A DNA stretch of 64,000 nucleotides from Rhizobium altiplani (GTDB taxonomy: Bacteria; Pseudomonadota; Alphaproteobacteria; Rhizobiales; Rhizobiaceae). The position numbers and the translations under genes were made by a program. Each line of letters begins with the position of its first letter. The first letter of the stretch is position 1. Of the stretch, positions 17,342-26,326 are shown one piece after another. The notes under the pieces were generated by a model. It was not told where the DNA came from and searched no databases. It worked only from the letters and a program-made list of their open reading frames with translations. The stretch lies in assembly GCF_001542405.1 (NCBI RefSeq), contig NZ_LNCD01000105.1, forward strand, positions 1 to 64,000, read 5' to 3'.

Positions 17342-18232
17342 ATGGAAAACCTTCTGAGCGCAGTGAACGCGATCCTGATAACCGGGCCGACCGCCAGCGG
17401 CAAGTCCGCCTTGGCCGTCGAGTTTGCGAAACAGCATAATGGCGTCGTCATCAACGCCGACAGCATGCAGGTCTACGACACGCTTTGCGTGCTGACGGCG
17501 CGACCCTCGGACGAGGATATGCAAGGCGTGCCGCATTACCTCTACGGTCATGTCCCGGCGAACCTGGCCTATTCGACGGGCGCTTGGCTGCGGGATGTCA
17601 CCGAGCTTCTGCCACGCCTTCATGCCGACGGGCGCAAACCAATCTTCGTGGGCGGAACGGGCCTCTACTTCAAGGCGCTGACCGGTGGGCTTTCGGATAT
17701 GCCTGCAATACCGGAGGAGGTGCGAAGCCGCCTTCGTTCGCGCTTGCAGGAGGAAGGACGCGACGAACTCTATCGGCAGCTGCGGGAGCGCGATCCATTG
17801 GTCGCCGAAAGTCTGCGCCCACAGGATGGGCAGCGGATCGTAAGAGCGCTGGAGGTCCTCGAGGCGACCGGTCGATCGATTGCCGATTTCCAGGCGCAGA
17901 CCGGCCCTGTGATCGTCGATCCTTCGACTTCTCGCAAGATCGTCGTCGCACCTGATCGGGCCATCCTTCACCAGCGGATCAACGGTCGGTTCGAGAAGAT
18001 GTTGGAGCAGGGGGCTGAGGACGAGGTGAAGACCCTGCTTTCGCTTTCGCTGCCGCCCGATATGCCGGTCATGAAGGCCATCGGCGTTTCGCAGATTGCG
18101 GCGATGTTGAGAGGCGAGCTTAGCCGCGACGAAGTGCTGGAGCGGGGGGCTGCGGCGACGCGGCAATACGCCAAGCGACAGATGACCTGGTTTCGCAACC
18201 AGATGGACGAAAGCTGGGAGCGCCTCCCGTAG
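17342..18232 (+). CDS. miaA: tRNA dimethylallyltransferase
   Basis: A 296-residue enzyme that adds the dimethylallyl group to A37 of tRNAs reading UNN codons. The P-loop GPTASGKS is at residues 15-22, followed by VINADSMQVYDTL, and GGTGLYFKAL near 105 is the family signature. Two adjacent ATGs are possible, 17339 and 17342; the second has better spacing to GAGAG. With 17339 the start codons of miaA and serB would overlap on opposite strands. It ends 17 bases before the convergent HerA-type gene. Confidence 0.95.
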   Translation: MENLLSAVNAILITGPTASGKSALAVEFAKQHNGVVINADSMQVYDTLCVLTARPSDEDMQGVPHYLYGHVPANLAYSTGAWLRDVTELLPRLHADGRKPIFVGGTGLYFKALTGGLSDMPAIPEEVRSRLRSRLQEEGRDELYRQLRERDPLVAESLRPQDGQRIVRALEVLEATGRSIADFQAQTGPVIVDPSTSRKIVVAPDRAILHQRINGRFEKMLEQGAEDEVKTLLSLSLPPDMPVMKAIGVSQIAAMLRGELSRDEVLERGAAATRQYAKRQMTWFRNQMDESWERLP

Positions 18233-18249
18233 AACCGCTCGGAGGTCGG

Positions 18250-20415
18250 CTATTCCTTGTTGTTCAGGCTGCTGAGCGGCTTTTTCAGGATGCTGTCACG
18301 AAGAGACACGCCAGGTTCCCGGCGGATGCCGCCCGTGGCAGTTGGTCTGTCACCTGGTCCGGAGGAAGGCTCTCCGCGCATTTCGCGCCTCAGGGCTTCG
18401 AGGCGGCTGTCGATAGATGTTTCCGATGCTGCGAGTGGTGCGGGCGACGCGGCGGCCGCAGGCTCGCGCGCGGAGCCCGCACCCGGCAACATATCGCGGC
18501 GATAGGGTTCGATCGGGGCCAGTGGCGGTGTTGTTGCTATGTTGGCCGATGGGTAGGAAGGGGCCGCTACCAATTCGTCGAAGTCGTCACCAAAGCTGTC
18601 TTCGTCTTCGTAGGCACCGCTGGGAGAGATGGCGGCCGAATAGCTTTGCTGGAACGCCGAGATATCTGGACCGGCGACGGCACGCATGCGTGTCACGATC
18701 TTCCGCAGGTCGACGTTATCAGGATCCTCCTCGCTCACCTTGACGCTGGCGCCGTTCGCCTTGGGCAGGTACTGCACATCGACGCGCGAGAAGCGCATGC
18801 GCATCGGCACGCTGATGGCCTCGCCAAAGGCGATCGCTTCACCGTTTCCGATCGAGGAGATGAAGCTGGTCGTCGAGATCGAAGAGTTCGGGATGGCCGA
18901 GCGAATTATCTCCTGGTCCCGGTCATTGGCAAGGCGCATCGCAAAGAGGGTCGAGCACTGCGACAGGATCGTCTGGTCGAGTTCGCCGGGTCGCTGCGTG
19001 ATGATCCCGAGCGATACGCCGTACTTGCGGCCTTCCTTGGCGATACGGGCGATGGCCTGTCTTGTGGGGAAGAAGCCGAGATTCGGGTCGGACGGAATGT
19101 AACGGTGGGCCTCTTCGCAGACGACAAGCATATGGATAGCGCCGTCGCTCCACAGCGCGATTTCGAAGGCCATACGGCAGAGGACCGAGGCAACCGAGTT
19201 CACTACTTCAGAAGGGATGCCCGATAGCTGGAAGGTGCAGATCGGCCTGCTATCGCCAGGGATACGGAATATTTCCGCCACCGTCTCCATGATGGTGTCG
19301 CTGATCGTATTGCTTGAGAACATGAAGTGGTAGCGCGGATCGTTGATGGCGGCGACGATGCGCATCTTCAGCGATCTGAGTAGAGGCTTTTCGTCGCGAC
19401 CCTCGAGCCTGCCGATGCGCTCGTCGATCAGCGCAAGCAGATCGGCCATGCGATAGGGAACAGGTGTATCAGCGGTAATCGAGCTTTTTTCGGTGGTGCG
19501 CCGCACGATCGAGTTGTCGCTGCCGCGAAAGCCGCGCTTGGCCTCCGGCAACAAGTCGCGCAGAATATCGACTTCCTCGGGGATGGGTGTTCGACCCCGG
19601 AAGACGACTTCCGCGAACTCTTCCAGTTTCATCAGCCAGAAGGGCAGATCGAGCGTGTCCGTGTCGATAACCACCGAATGCTTTGGGAAAGCGGCCGCGA
19701 ATTCGTTGTGCGGGTCCAGGATCAGGACACGGAGCTTCGGGTCTGCCTCGATTGCCTTGTGCAGGAGCAGAGAGACGGCCGTCGACTTGCCGACGCCGGT
19801 CGATCCGACAATGGCGAAGTGCTTGGACAGCATCGAAGGGATATGAATCGCGGCATCGATGCTCTCGTCCTGAGTGAGCTTGCCGATGACCGCCGTCGTT
19901 CCGCTGCCGGCATCGTAGATCCGCATCAGGTCGCTCGCGCGAATGCGGTGGGCGATGGCGCCAAGATAGGGATAGCGCGAAATGCCGGTCGAGAACTGCT
20001 CGCGACCGTCCTCGTCGACGCGAACTTCGCCGAGCAACTCGGTTTCGATCTGGAAGTGGTTGTCTTTTCCTTCACCCCAGCCGTGACTGTCGGTGTTCAT
20101 GGAGAAGACGATGGCGACCACACGATTTCGGCCAACGCTGATCGAAATCAGCTTTCCGACCGACCACAGTTCGGCAAGCTCCGTGCCCCCAGCTTCGGCG
20201 ACGGCGGCGATGGTTGCGCGAGACCCGCTGCACGCAACAACGCGGCCGAGAAACCGGTTGCCCGGAGTCTGGTCATCGCGGCGGTCATGCTCGCCTGCCT
20301 TGCCTGACGTGTGCAAGTCCTTGTTCAGCAAAAGGCTACTCCCTGCGATAGTAAAGGAGGATATGAGCGAACGTTTAAGAAAGTCTTTTTGCGATAGGTG
20401 ATCATTCCGGCACAC
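18250..20415 (-). CDS. HerA/DUF87-type ATP-binding protein
   Basis: A large P-loop ATPase of the HerA/FtsK superfamily, up to 721 residues. Near residue 205 is Walker A GSTGVGKST followed by LRVLILDPHNEF; Walker B is HMLVVCEEAHRYIP; an arginine-finger region follows. The last 130 residues are Pro/Ser/Ala-rich and probably disordered. The relatives I know of are DNA-pumping or DNA-processing ATPases, but no NurA nuclease gene is adjacent and the role in rhizobia is unknown. The start is uncertain: the first ATG is 20415, but a TTG at 20331 with GGGAG upstream looks better placed, as the conserved part begins at GNRFLGRVVACS. Confidence 0.75.
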   Translation of the reverse strand: MCRNDHLSQKDFLKRSLISSFTIAGSSLLLNKDLHTSGKAGEHDRRDDQTPGNRFLGRVVACSGSRATIAAVAEAGGTELAELWSVGKLISISVGRNRVVAIVFSMNTDSHGWGEGKDNHFQIETELLGEVRVDEDGREQFSTGISRYPYLGAIAHRIRASDLMRIYDAGSGTTAVIGKLTQDESIDAAIHIPSMLSKHFAIVGSTGVGKSTAVSLLLHKAIEADPKLRVLILDPHNEFAAAFPKHSVVIDTDTLDLPFWLMKLEEFAEVVFRGRTPIPEEVDILRDLLPEAKRGFRGSDNSIVRRTTEKSSITADTPVPYRMADLLALIDERIGRLEGRDEKPLLRSLKMRIVAAINDPRYHFMFSSNTISDTIMETVAEIFRIPGDSRPICTFQLSGIPSEVVNSVASVLCRMAFEIALWSDGAIHMLVVCEEAHRYIPSDPNLGFFPTRQAIARIAKEGRKYGVSLGIITQRPGELDQTILSQCSTLFAMRLANDRDQEIIRSAIPNSSISTTSFISSIGNGEAIAFGEAISVPMRMRFSRVDVQYLPKANGASVKVSEEDPDNVDLRKIVTRMRAVAGPDISAFQQSYSAAISPSGAYEDEDSFGDDFDELVAAPSYPSANIATTPPLAPIEPYRRDMLPGAGSAREPAAAASPAPLAASETSIDSRLEALRREMRGEPSSGPGDRPTATGGIRREPGVSLRDSILKKPLSSLNNKE

Positions 20416-20458
20416 GTTCGGCTGGTGCGATCGGGCTCGATTTTTTATTGCGGCATGC

Positions 20459-20487
20459 GTTGACGATGCGAAATTTTCTGTCTATCA
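20459..20487 (+). promoter_or_regulatory. Predicted promoter of the ilvIH leader
   Basis: GTTGAC at 20459-20464 and CTATCA at 20482-20487 are separated by 17 bases, near the rhizobial CTTGAC-N17-CTATAT pattern. Only nine bases lie between the -10 box and the leader peptide ATG, so the transcript would be leaderless or nearly so. Confidence 0.6.
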
Positions 20488-20496
20488 CTTCGCCCC

Positions 20497-20553
20497 ATGA
20501 AAATTGCAGTAGCTCTTATCGTGGTGGGAAAGCGCATGGGCAGGATGGTGTAA
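20497..20553 (+). CDS. ilvIH leader peptide (branched-chain attenuator peptide)
   Basis: This 18-codon frame encodes MKIAVALIVVGKRMGRMV and stops with TAA. Residues 3-10 are Ile-Ala-Val-Ala-Leu-Ile-Val-Val, six of eight being the end products of the pathway whose genes follow. Ribosome stalling at these codons when charged Ile, Val or Leu tRNA is scarce would change folding of the RNA behind it. No ribosome site is present, matching a leaderless start as known for the rhizobial trp leader. The stop codon lies between the two arms of a stem formed by 20543-20559. Confidence 0.8.
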   Translation: MKIAVALIVVGKRMGRMV

Positions 20554-20611
20554 CCATCCGGCGATAGCCACCCATGCGCTAGATGACAGGCTCCCTCAGG
20601 GGCCTTTTTTT
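20531..20611 (+). promoter_or_regulatory. Transcription attenuator before ilvI
   Basis: Three structures follow the stall codons. AGCGCATGGG at 20531-20540 pairs perfectly with 20571-20580. Inside it GGATGGT (20543-20549) pairs with 20553-20559 across the leader stop codon. Then AGGCTCC (20588-20594) pairs with GGGGCCT (20599-20605) and runs into seven T residues, an intrinsic terminator. A ribosome stalled at the Ile/Val/Leu codons, before 20531, would leave different segments free than one reaching the stop. I did not compute the antiterminator. A palindrome at 20614-20628 lies just beyond. Confidence 0.75.
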
Positions 20612-20676
20612 ATGCCCGAAATTCGGGCTTCCGGACCACAGAACTCAAATCCCAGCAGTCAAAACGGAAAAGAAAC

Positions 20677-22470
20677 ATGACGGGCACGGACAATCAGGCA
20701 GCAGGCAATCGGATGACGGGAGCGGAGATCGTCCTCCAGGCGCTGAAGGACAACGGCGTCGAGCATATCTTCGGCTATCCGGGTGGCGCAGTGCTGCCGA
20801 TCTACGACGAGATCTTCCAGCAGGACGAGATCAAGCACATTCTCGTCCGCCATGAGCAGGGCGCCGGCCATGCGGCCGAAGGCTATGCCCGCTCAACCGG
20901 CAAGGTCGGTGTCTTGCTTGTTACTTCCGGTCCGGGTGCGACGAATGCCGTCACGCCGCTGCAGGACGCCTTGATGGATTCGATCCCGCTCGTCTGCCTC
21001 ACCGGCCAGGTTCCGACCTCGCTGATCGGTTCGGATGCCTTCCAAGAGGCCGATACGGTCGGCATCACGCGCCCTTGCACCAAGCACAACTGGCTGGTCA
21101 AGGACGTCAACGATCTCGCGGCGATTATTCACGAAGCCTTCCGCATCGCGCAGTCGGGCCGCCCGGGTCCCGTTCTCGTCGACATTCCGAAGGACGTCCA
21201 GTTTGCCACCGGTACTTATACGCCGCCGGCGGCCCATGCGATCCAGAAGAGCTACCAGCCGAAGATCCAGGGTGATCTCAACCAGATCCATGCGGCGGTC
21301 GAGATGATGGCGAGTGCACGGCGTCCGATCATCTACACCGGCGGCGGCGTCATCAACTCCGGCCCCGAGGCGACCAAGCTTCTGCGCGAGTTGGTCGAGC
21401 TGACGGATTTCCCGATCACCTCGACGCTGATGGGCCTTGGCGCCTATCCGGCATCAGGCAAGAACTGGCTGAAGATGCTCGGCATGCACGGCTCCTACGA
21501 GGCGAACATGGCGATGCATGACTGCGACGTTATGGTCTGCATCGGCGCCCGCTTCGACGACCGCATTACCGGCCGCATCACTGCCTTCTCACCGAACTCG
21601 AAGAAGATCCATATCGACATCGACCCGTCCTCTATCAACAAGAACGTTCGCGTCGATCTTGGCATTCGCGGCGATGTTGGAAGCGTTCTGGAAGACATGG
21701 TCCGCTTGTGGCGGGCTCTGCCGAAGAAGCCGGAGAAGAGCCAGATCGCCGATTGGTGGGCCGATATCACGCGCTGGCGGGCGCGCAACTCCTTCGCCTA
21801 TACCAAGAACACCGATGTCATTATGCCGCAATATGCGCTGGAGCGCCTCTATGCGCTGACCAAGGATCGCGACACCTACATCACGACCGAAGTCGGCCAA
21901 CACCAGATGTGGGCAGCGCAGTTCTATGGATTCGAGAAGCCGAACCGCTGGATGACTTCGGGCGGCCTCGGCACCATGGGCTACGGCCTGCCGGCAGCGC
22001 TCGGCGTGCAGATCGCGCATCCGGAAAGCCTCGTCATCGACATTGCCGGCGACGCCTCGATCCAGATGTGCATCCAGGAAATGTCGACGGCGATCCAGTA
22101 CGAAGCGCCGATCAAGATCTTCATCATGAACAACCAGTACATGGGCATGGTTCGCCAGTGGCAGCAGCTGCTGCACGGCAATCGCCTGTCGAACTCCTAT
22201 ACGGAAGCGATGCCCGACTTCGTCAAGCTCGCCGAAGCCTACGGCGCCGTTGGCCTGCGTTGCGACAAGCCTGACGATCTGGACGGCGCAATCCAGGAAA
22301 TGATCGACGTGAAGAAGCCGGTCATTTTCGATTGCCGTGTCGCCAATCTCGCCAATTGCTTCCCGATGATCCCGTCGGGCAAGGCTCACAACGAAATGCT
22401 GCTGCCGGACGAAGCCACGGACGAGGCGGTCGCCAATGCGATCGACGCCAAGGGCCGTCAGCTCGTTTGA
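20677..22470 (+). CDS. ilvI: Acetolactate synthase large (catalytic) subunit
   Basis: A 597-residue thiamine-diphosphate enzyme joining two pyruvates, or pyruvate and 2-oxobutyrate, at the first common step of valine, leucine and isoleucine synthesis. The N-terminal TPP domain shows the catalytic Glu in VRHEQGAGHAAEGYAR; the TPP/Mg motif runs from GDASIQMC to MNNQYMGMV at about residues 458-492. The FAD domain is in the middle. It lies behind the leader-peptide attenuator and 26 bases before its regulatory subunit gene. Could equally be called ilvB; rhizobial usage is ilvI. Confidence 0.97.
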   Translation: MTGTDNQAAGNRMTGAEIVLQALKDNGVEHIFGYPGGAVLPIYDEIFQQDEIKHILVRHEQGAGHAAEGYARSTGKVGVLLVTSGPGATNAVTPLQDALMDSIPLVCLTGQVPTSLIGSDAFQEADTVGITRPCTKHNWLVKDVNDLAAIIHEAFRIAQSGRPGPVLVDIPKDVQFATGTYTPPAAHAIQKSYQPKIQGDLNQIHAAVEMMASARRPIIYTGGGVINSGPEATKLLRELVELTDFPITSTLMGLGAYPASGKNWLKMLGMHGSYEANMAMHDCDVMVCIGARFDDRITGRITAFSPNSKKIHIDIDPSSINKNVRVDLGIRGDVGSVLEDMVRLWRALPKKPEKSQIADWWADITRWRARNSFAYTKNTDVIMPQYALERLYALTKDRDTYITTEVGQHQMWAAQFYGFEKPNRWMTSGGLGTMGYGLPAALGVQIAHPESLVIDIAGDASIQMCIQEMSTAIQYEAPIKIFIMNNQYMGMVRQWQQLLHGNRLSNSYTEAMPDFVKLAEAYGAVGLRCDKPDDLDGAIQEMIDVKKPVIFDCRVANLANCFPMIPSGKAHNEMLLPDEATDEAVANAIDAKGRQLV

Positions 22471-22496
22471 TATCAAGGTAGAGGAAACCCAAGACC

Positions 22497-23069
22497 ATGA
22501 ACGCACACCTTCAGCCGACGGGCTCTGCCTACTTCATCTCGCCCGAGACGGCGGCGGTCGAAAGCCATACGCTTTCGGTCCTCGTCGACAACGAGCCGGG
22601 CGTCCTTGCCCGCGTCATCGGCCTGTTCTCTGGCCGCGGCTACAACATCGAGAGCCTGACCGTCTCCGAAACCGAGCACCAGGCGCATCTGTCGCGCATT
22701 ACCATCGTGACGCGCGGCACGCCCCATGTCCTCGAACAGATCAAGGCTCAACTTGAGCGCATCGTTCCTGTTCATCGGGTGGTCGATCTGACGGTACGCG
22801 CCCGCGAACTCGGCCAGGAGCGTCCGATCGAGCGCGAAGTGGCGCTCGTCAAGGTCATCGGCACGGGCGAGACCCGGGCCGAGACGCTCCGGCTCGCGGA
22901 TGCCTTCCATGCGAAAGTGGTCGATGCCACGGTCGATCACTTCATCCTGGAGATCACCGGCAAGTCCTCGAAGATCGACCAGTTCGTCTCGATCATGAAG
23001 CCGCTCGGCCTCATCGAGGTCTGCCGCACCGGTATTGCCGCGATGAACCGCGGCCAGCAGGGGATGTAA
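22497..23069 (+). CDS. ilvH: Acetolactate synthase small (regulatory) subunit
   Basis: A 190-residue regulatory subunit giving valine feedback control and full activity to IlvI. An ACT domain lies at about residues 24-97 (LSVLVDNEPGVLARVIGLFS, then GYNIESLTV), and the C-terminal ALS_ss domain ends near residue 185. The first 20 residues are an extra N-terminal extension compared with the E. coli protein. Ribosome site AGAGGAAA precedes the ATG. A hairpin follows at 23080-23105. Confidence 0.96.
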   Translation: MNAHLQPTGSAYFISPETAAVESHTLSVLVDNEPGVLARVIGLFSGRGYNIESLTVSETEHQAHLSRITIVTRGTPHVLEQIKAQLERIVPVHRVVDLTVRARELGQERPIEREVALVKVIGTGETRAETLRLADAFHAKVVDATVDHFILEITGKSSKIDQFVSIMKPLGLIEVCRTGIAAMNRGQQGM

Positions 23070-23079
23070 GCCAATACAA

Positions 23080-23105
23080 GTACCGGACGCCAGGGCGCCC
23101 GGTAC
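23080..23105 (+). terminator. Hairpin between convergent ilvH and the LysR gene
   Basis: GTACCGG at 23080-23086 pairs with CCGGTAC at 23099-23105, with a further GC-rich pairing in the loop. The T tract is weak (TTCTCCC), so termination efficiency is uncertain. Confidence 0.55.
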
Positions 23106-23143
23106 TTCTCCCATTCCGGCAATCAGGTGACAATCCGAGCGAT

Positions 23144-24133
23144 CTATTCGGCGGCGACCAAGGCGATATCGGATCCTGCATTCGCCTGAAGGACCTTGGC
23201 GCGGACAGGCTCGAGCGCCGCAAGGACCTGTTGGCGTAGCCAGACGTGCCCGGCGTTGCGGTCGGACGAGGTGTGCCATCCAAGCGAGATGTCATAGGGC
23301 GGGATGTCCACCGGTCCTGGGCTGATGGCGAGGCCGAACACCGGCGCCCAGGCACGGGCGAAGCTTGCTGGCACGGCGGCAAGTACGTGCGTATCCCGAA
23401 CCAGGATCGGCAGCGTGAAGAGGTGCGGCGTCGTCACTGCTGCGCGTCGTTTCAATCCACGCTCAGCTAGCACTTCGTCCACAAGGCGGCAGCGGCCGTC
23501 CTTGCTGACGATCACGGCCTGCGGGGTCGCGAGAAACGTCTCGAGGTCGATCATGCCGGAGCGGCCGGTTGTCTCGGGATTGCTGAGGATGACATAACGC
23601 TCGGACCAGAGCTTGCGGCGTTTATGGAGTTCGTTGCCGGTTTCCACCTTGCCGATCGCGAGGTCGATCTCGCCGCTGTCCAGAAGATCCGCGGGATAAT
23701 CCTGGTCGAGCGACCGTATCACGAAATTGACGTGTGGCGCCTGCTCGCGAACGGAAGCGAGAAGCGGCGGCATCAACAGGCTTTCGAGATAGTCGGTCAT
23801 TCCGAGCGTGAAGGTTCGCTCGTCCGTTGCCGGGTCGAATTGCTCCGGCTCGATCAGGCGGGACTGGATCGTGCACAGGATGCTACTGACGGTCTCCGCG
23901 AGTTCCTGCGCCCGTGGCGTCGGTTCGATCCCACGCGCCGAGCGAACAAACAGTTCATCCGATAGAAGCGCGCGCAGGCGGCCGAGATTGTGGCTCAAGG
24001 CGGATTGGGATGTGCCGATACGCTGCGCCGCCCGCGTGACGTTGCGCTCGCTCATCAGGGCATCAAAGGCAACCAGCAGGTTCAGGTCGAACTTCAATAT
24101 ATGAGCGTGATCGATCGACATCATGATTTCCAT
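23144..24133 (-). CDS. LysR-family transcriptional regulator
   Basis: A 329-residue regulator at most. The winged helix-turn-helix is clear: FDLNLLVAFDALMSERNVTR, then AAQRIGTSQSALSHNLGRLR. A periplasmic-binding-like effector domain covers about residues 95-300. Three in-frame ATGs at 24133, 24124 and 24121 compete; the later two fit the family start better. It is divergent from the Old Yellow Enzyme gene 73 bases away with a LysR-type box between, so it probably controls that gene and itself. The inducer is unknown; electrophiles or quinones are possible given the target. Confidence 0.92.
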   Translation of the reverse strand: MEIMMSIDHAHILKFDLNLLVAFDALMSERNVTRAAQRIGTSQSALSHNLGRLRALLSDELFVRSARGIEPTPRAQELAETVSSILCTIQSRLIEPEQFDPATDERTFTLGMTDYLESLLMPPLLASVREQAPHVNFVIRSLDQDYPADLLDSGEIDLAIGKVETGNELHKRRKLWSERYVILSNPETTGRSGMIDLETFLATPQAVIVSKDGRCRLVDEVLAERGLKRRAAVTTPHLFTLPILVRDTHVLAAVPASFARAWAPVFGLAISPGPVDIPPYDISLGWHTSSDRNAGHVWLRQQVLAALEPVRAKVLQANAGSDIALVAAE

Positions 24134-24166
24134 CTGTTGGATTTCTGAATGCGGCAGAGATATCTG

Positions 24167-24190
24167 TTTGGTCGATGATAATCAACCGAA
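24167..24190. promoter_or_regulatory. Possible LysR binding box
   Basis: TTTGGT at 24167-24172 and ACCGAA at 24185-24190 form an imperfect inverted repeat with a 12-base interior, containing the T-N11-A form of LysR boxes. It lies centrally in the divergent LysR/flavin oxidoreductase intergenic region. Confidence 0.45.
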
Positions 24191-24206
24191 TTGAGGAATA
24201 GCGCTC

Positions 24207-25331
24207 ATGAAGTCTCTCTTTGAAGTCTACGACCTTCGCGGCCAGAAGCTTCGCAACCGTGTCGTCATGGCTCCGATGACCCGGGCCAGGGCGAAGGACG
24301 GTATCGCCGACGAGCAGACCGCCCAGTATTATCGCCAGCGCGCCGGCGCCGGTCTGATCGTTTCCGAGGGAACGCCGATCTCGCAAGAGGGAACGGGTTT
24401 CGCCTTTATCCCCGGCATCTGGTCGGACGATCAGGTTCGCGGCTGGCAGGGCGTGACGAAGGCCGTGCACGAGGAAGGCGGGAAGATCTTTGCGCAGATC
24501 TGGCACGTCGGCCGCATGTCGCATACCTCTCTTCAGCCGGCTGGCGGCCAGCCGGTCAGTTCCAGCGCCAAGCCGGCGCGCGACGATAAGAGCACGGCCT
24601 ACGCGTTCAACGACGAAGGTGTTGCCGGTTTCGTCGAAGCCAGTGTGCCTCGACCGCTCGGGACTGACGACGTCGCAAGGGTCGTAAACGACTTTGCGAA
24701 TGCTGCGGCCAATGCCGTTGCCGCCGGATTTGACGGCGTCGAGATCCACGGTGCCAACGGTTATCTCCTGGAGCAGTTTCTCAATCCTCTGATCAACGAC
24801 CGCACCGACCGATATGGCGCAGGCAATGTCGAAGACAGGACGCGCTTCGTGCTGGAGATTGTCGACGCGGTGGTGGCGCGGATTGGTGCCGAGAAGGTCG
24901 GTATCCGGCTTTCGCCGTTCGGCAAGCTGTTCGACATGCCGCACCATCCTTTGATCGAGGAAACCTACCTGCATCTTGCGACTGCGCTTGCTGAACGCAA
25001 ACTTGCCTATGTGCATCTGAAGGATCAGGGGCCTGCCAGCGCTCCGGCTCTTTCGAGGGATTTTCTGCGCAAGTTCCGCGAGAGCTATTCGGGCACGCTT
25101 ATTCTTGCCGGTTCTCTCGACAAGCGCCGTGCAGAGCAGTTCCTGCAGGACGGCCTTATTGATCTCGCTGCTTTCGGTCAGCCGTTCATCGCAAATCCCG
25201 ATCTGGTCGAGCGACTGCGGCGGGACCTGCCGTTGGCGACGCCGAACCGTGAGACGTACTACGGCGGTGGCGCCGAAGGGTACACTGATTATCCGGTATA
25301 TGAGGGTAGCCCCGACATAAAAGCCGCCTGA
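24207..25331 (+). CDS. Old Yellow Enzyme family NADH:flavin oxidoreductase (NemA-like)
   Basis: A 374-residue FMN ene-reductase. It starts SLFEVYDLRGQKLRNRVVMA, has APMTRARA-type FMN contacts, and the family stretch HGANGYLLEQFLNPLINDRT near residues 182-201. Members reduce activated alkenes, nitroesters and quinones using NADPH, in the cytoplasm. Length matches NemA/OYE (about 365-375). Ribosome site GAGGAA is before ATG 24207. The divergent LysR gene is its likely regulator. The next gene downstream is a broken aldo/keto reductase on the other strand. Confidence 0.93.
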   Translation: MKSLFEVYDLRGQKLRNRVVMAPMTRARAKDGIADEQTAQYYRQRAGAGLIVSEGTPISQEGTGFAFIPGIWSDDQVRGWQGVTKAVHEEGGKIFAQIWHVGRMSHTSLQPAGGQPVSSSAKPARDDKSTAYAFNDEGVAGFVEASVPRPLGTDDVARVVNDFANAAANAVAAGFDGVEIHGANGYLLEQFLNPLINDRTDRYGAGNVEDRTRFVLEIVDAVVARIGAEKVGIRLSPFGKLFDMPHHPLIEETYLHLATALAERKLAYVHLKDQGPASAPALSRDFLRKFRESYSGTLILAGSLDKRRAEQFLQDGLIDLAAFGQPFIANPDLVERLRRDLPLATPNRETYYGGGAEGYTDYPVYEGSPDIKAA

Positions 25332-25394
25332 TCGCGGCCCTTGCCGGCACTTCCTTGACCAGTGCCAACCCGCGCCATCAAAATCCGCTGAAGA

Positions 25395-26235
25395 TCAGAG
25401 CATCTCCAGCGGCCTTTTTCTTGCCGGAGGCGGGAAAGCGGCATCGAGCGCCGCCCAGTCCTCGTCGGTAATGTCGAGCGAGACTGCGTCCCGGTTTTCG
25501 GCGGCGCGGGCAGCGTTCGACGTTTTCGGGATGACGATCACGCCGTCGCGTTCCAGCAGGAAGGCAAGTGCCACCTGCGCCGGCGTTGCCGGATAGGTCT
25601 TGGCGACGCGGATCAGTTCCGGATGATGCAGAATGCGCCCCTATTCGATCGGTGAATAGGCCATGATCGGGATCCGACGTTCCTGACACCAGGGCAGCAG
25701 ATCATATTCAACGCCTCGGCGTGACAGGTTGTAGAGAACCTGGTTGGCTGCGACGTTCCCTCCGGCGGGAACGGTCAGCAGTTCCTCCATGTCGTCAGCA
25801 TCGAAGTTGGAAACACCCCAGGCGCCGATCTTGCCGGATGCTTTCAGTTCCTCGAAAGCCTGGACGGTAGCAGCGAGCGGATGGTCGCCGCGCCAGTGAA
25901 GCAGATAGAGATCGATCCGATCCGTGCCGAGACGCGATAGGCTGCGTTCGCAGGCTGCGATCGTTCCCGTCCGGCTGGCGTTCCAGGGATACACCTTGCT
26001 GACGAGAAACACCTCATCCCGTCGGCCCCGGATCGCCTCGCCAACGATCTTCTCCGCGCCGCCGTCGGCATACATTTCCGCGGTATCGATCAGCGTCATC
26101 CCGAGATCGAGGCCTGCGCGCAGGCTTTCTCCTGGCCTCGGAAGATCTCTCTCCCATGTTCCAGGTGCCCTGGCCGATGGCTGGAACCTCTGCACCATTG
26201 GGAAAGCTGATGGTTGGGATGGCGTCGTCTCGCAT
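25395..26235 (-). pseudogene. Aldo/keto reductase, inactivated by a frameshift and a nonsense codon
   Basis: The reading begins at ATG 26235 (IPTISFPNGAEVPAIGQGTW), shifts frame between 26148 and 26129, and resumes with SLRAGLDLGMTLIDTAEMYA. Catalytic Asp and Tyr (LIDTAEMY), Lys (VSKVYPW) and His (YLLHW) are intact. At 25641-25643 a TAG replaces what is usually a Gln codon in the conserved SPIEQGR stretch, a single C-to-T change; the frame then continues cleanly to the natural end (IPKTSNAARAAENRDAVSLD) at 25395. Total length without lesions is about 280 residues, normal for the family. Two independent lesions point to a pseudogene rather than a sequencing error. Confidence 0.85.
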
Positions 26236-26326
26236 GATGGTCGTTCCGGTTTTCGAAGAAGATTGGAAGGCGCGCCAATCTTTCAACCAATCGTGTCACC
26301 ATGACAATGATTGCATGGAGCGGTGG

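Noticed and set aside
20614..20628. GCCCGAA-A-TTCGGGC palindrome as a second terminator
   Set aside because: It has no room for a loop and no T tract; it lies beyond the attenuator terminator and may be a protein site or chance.
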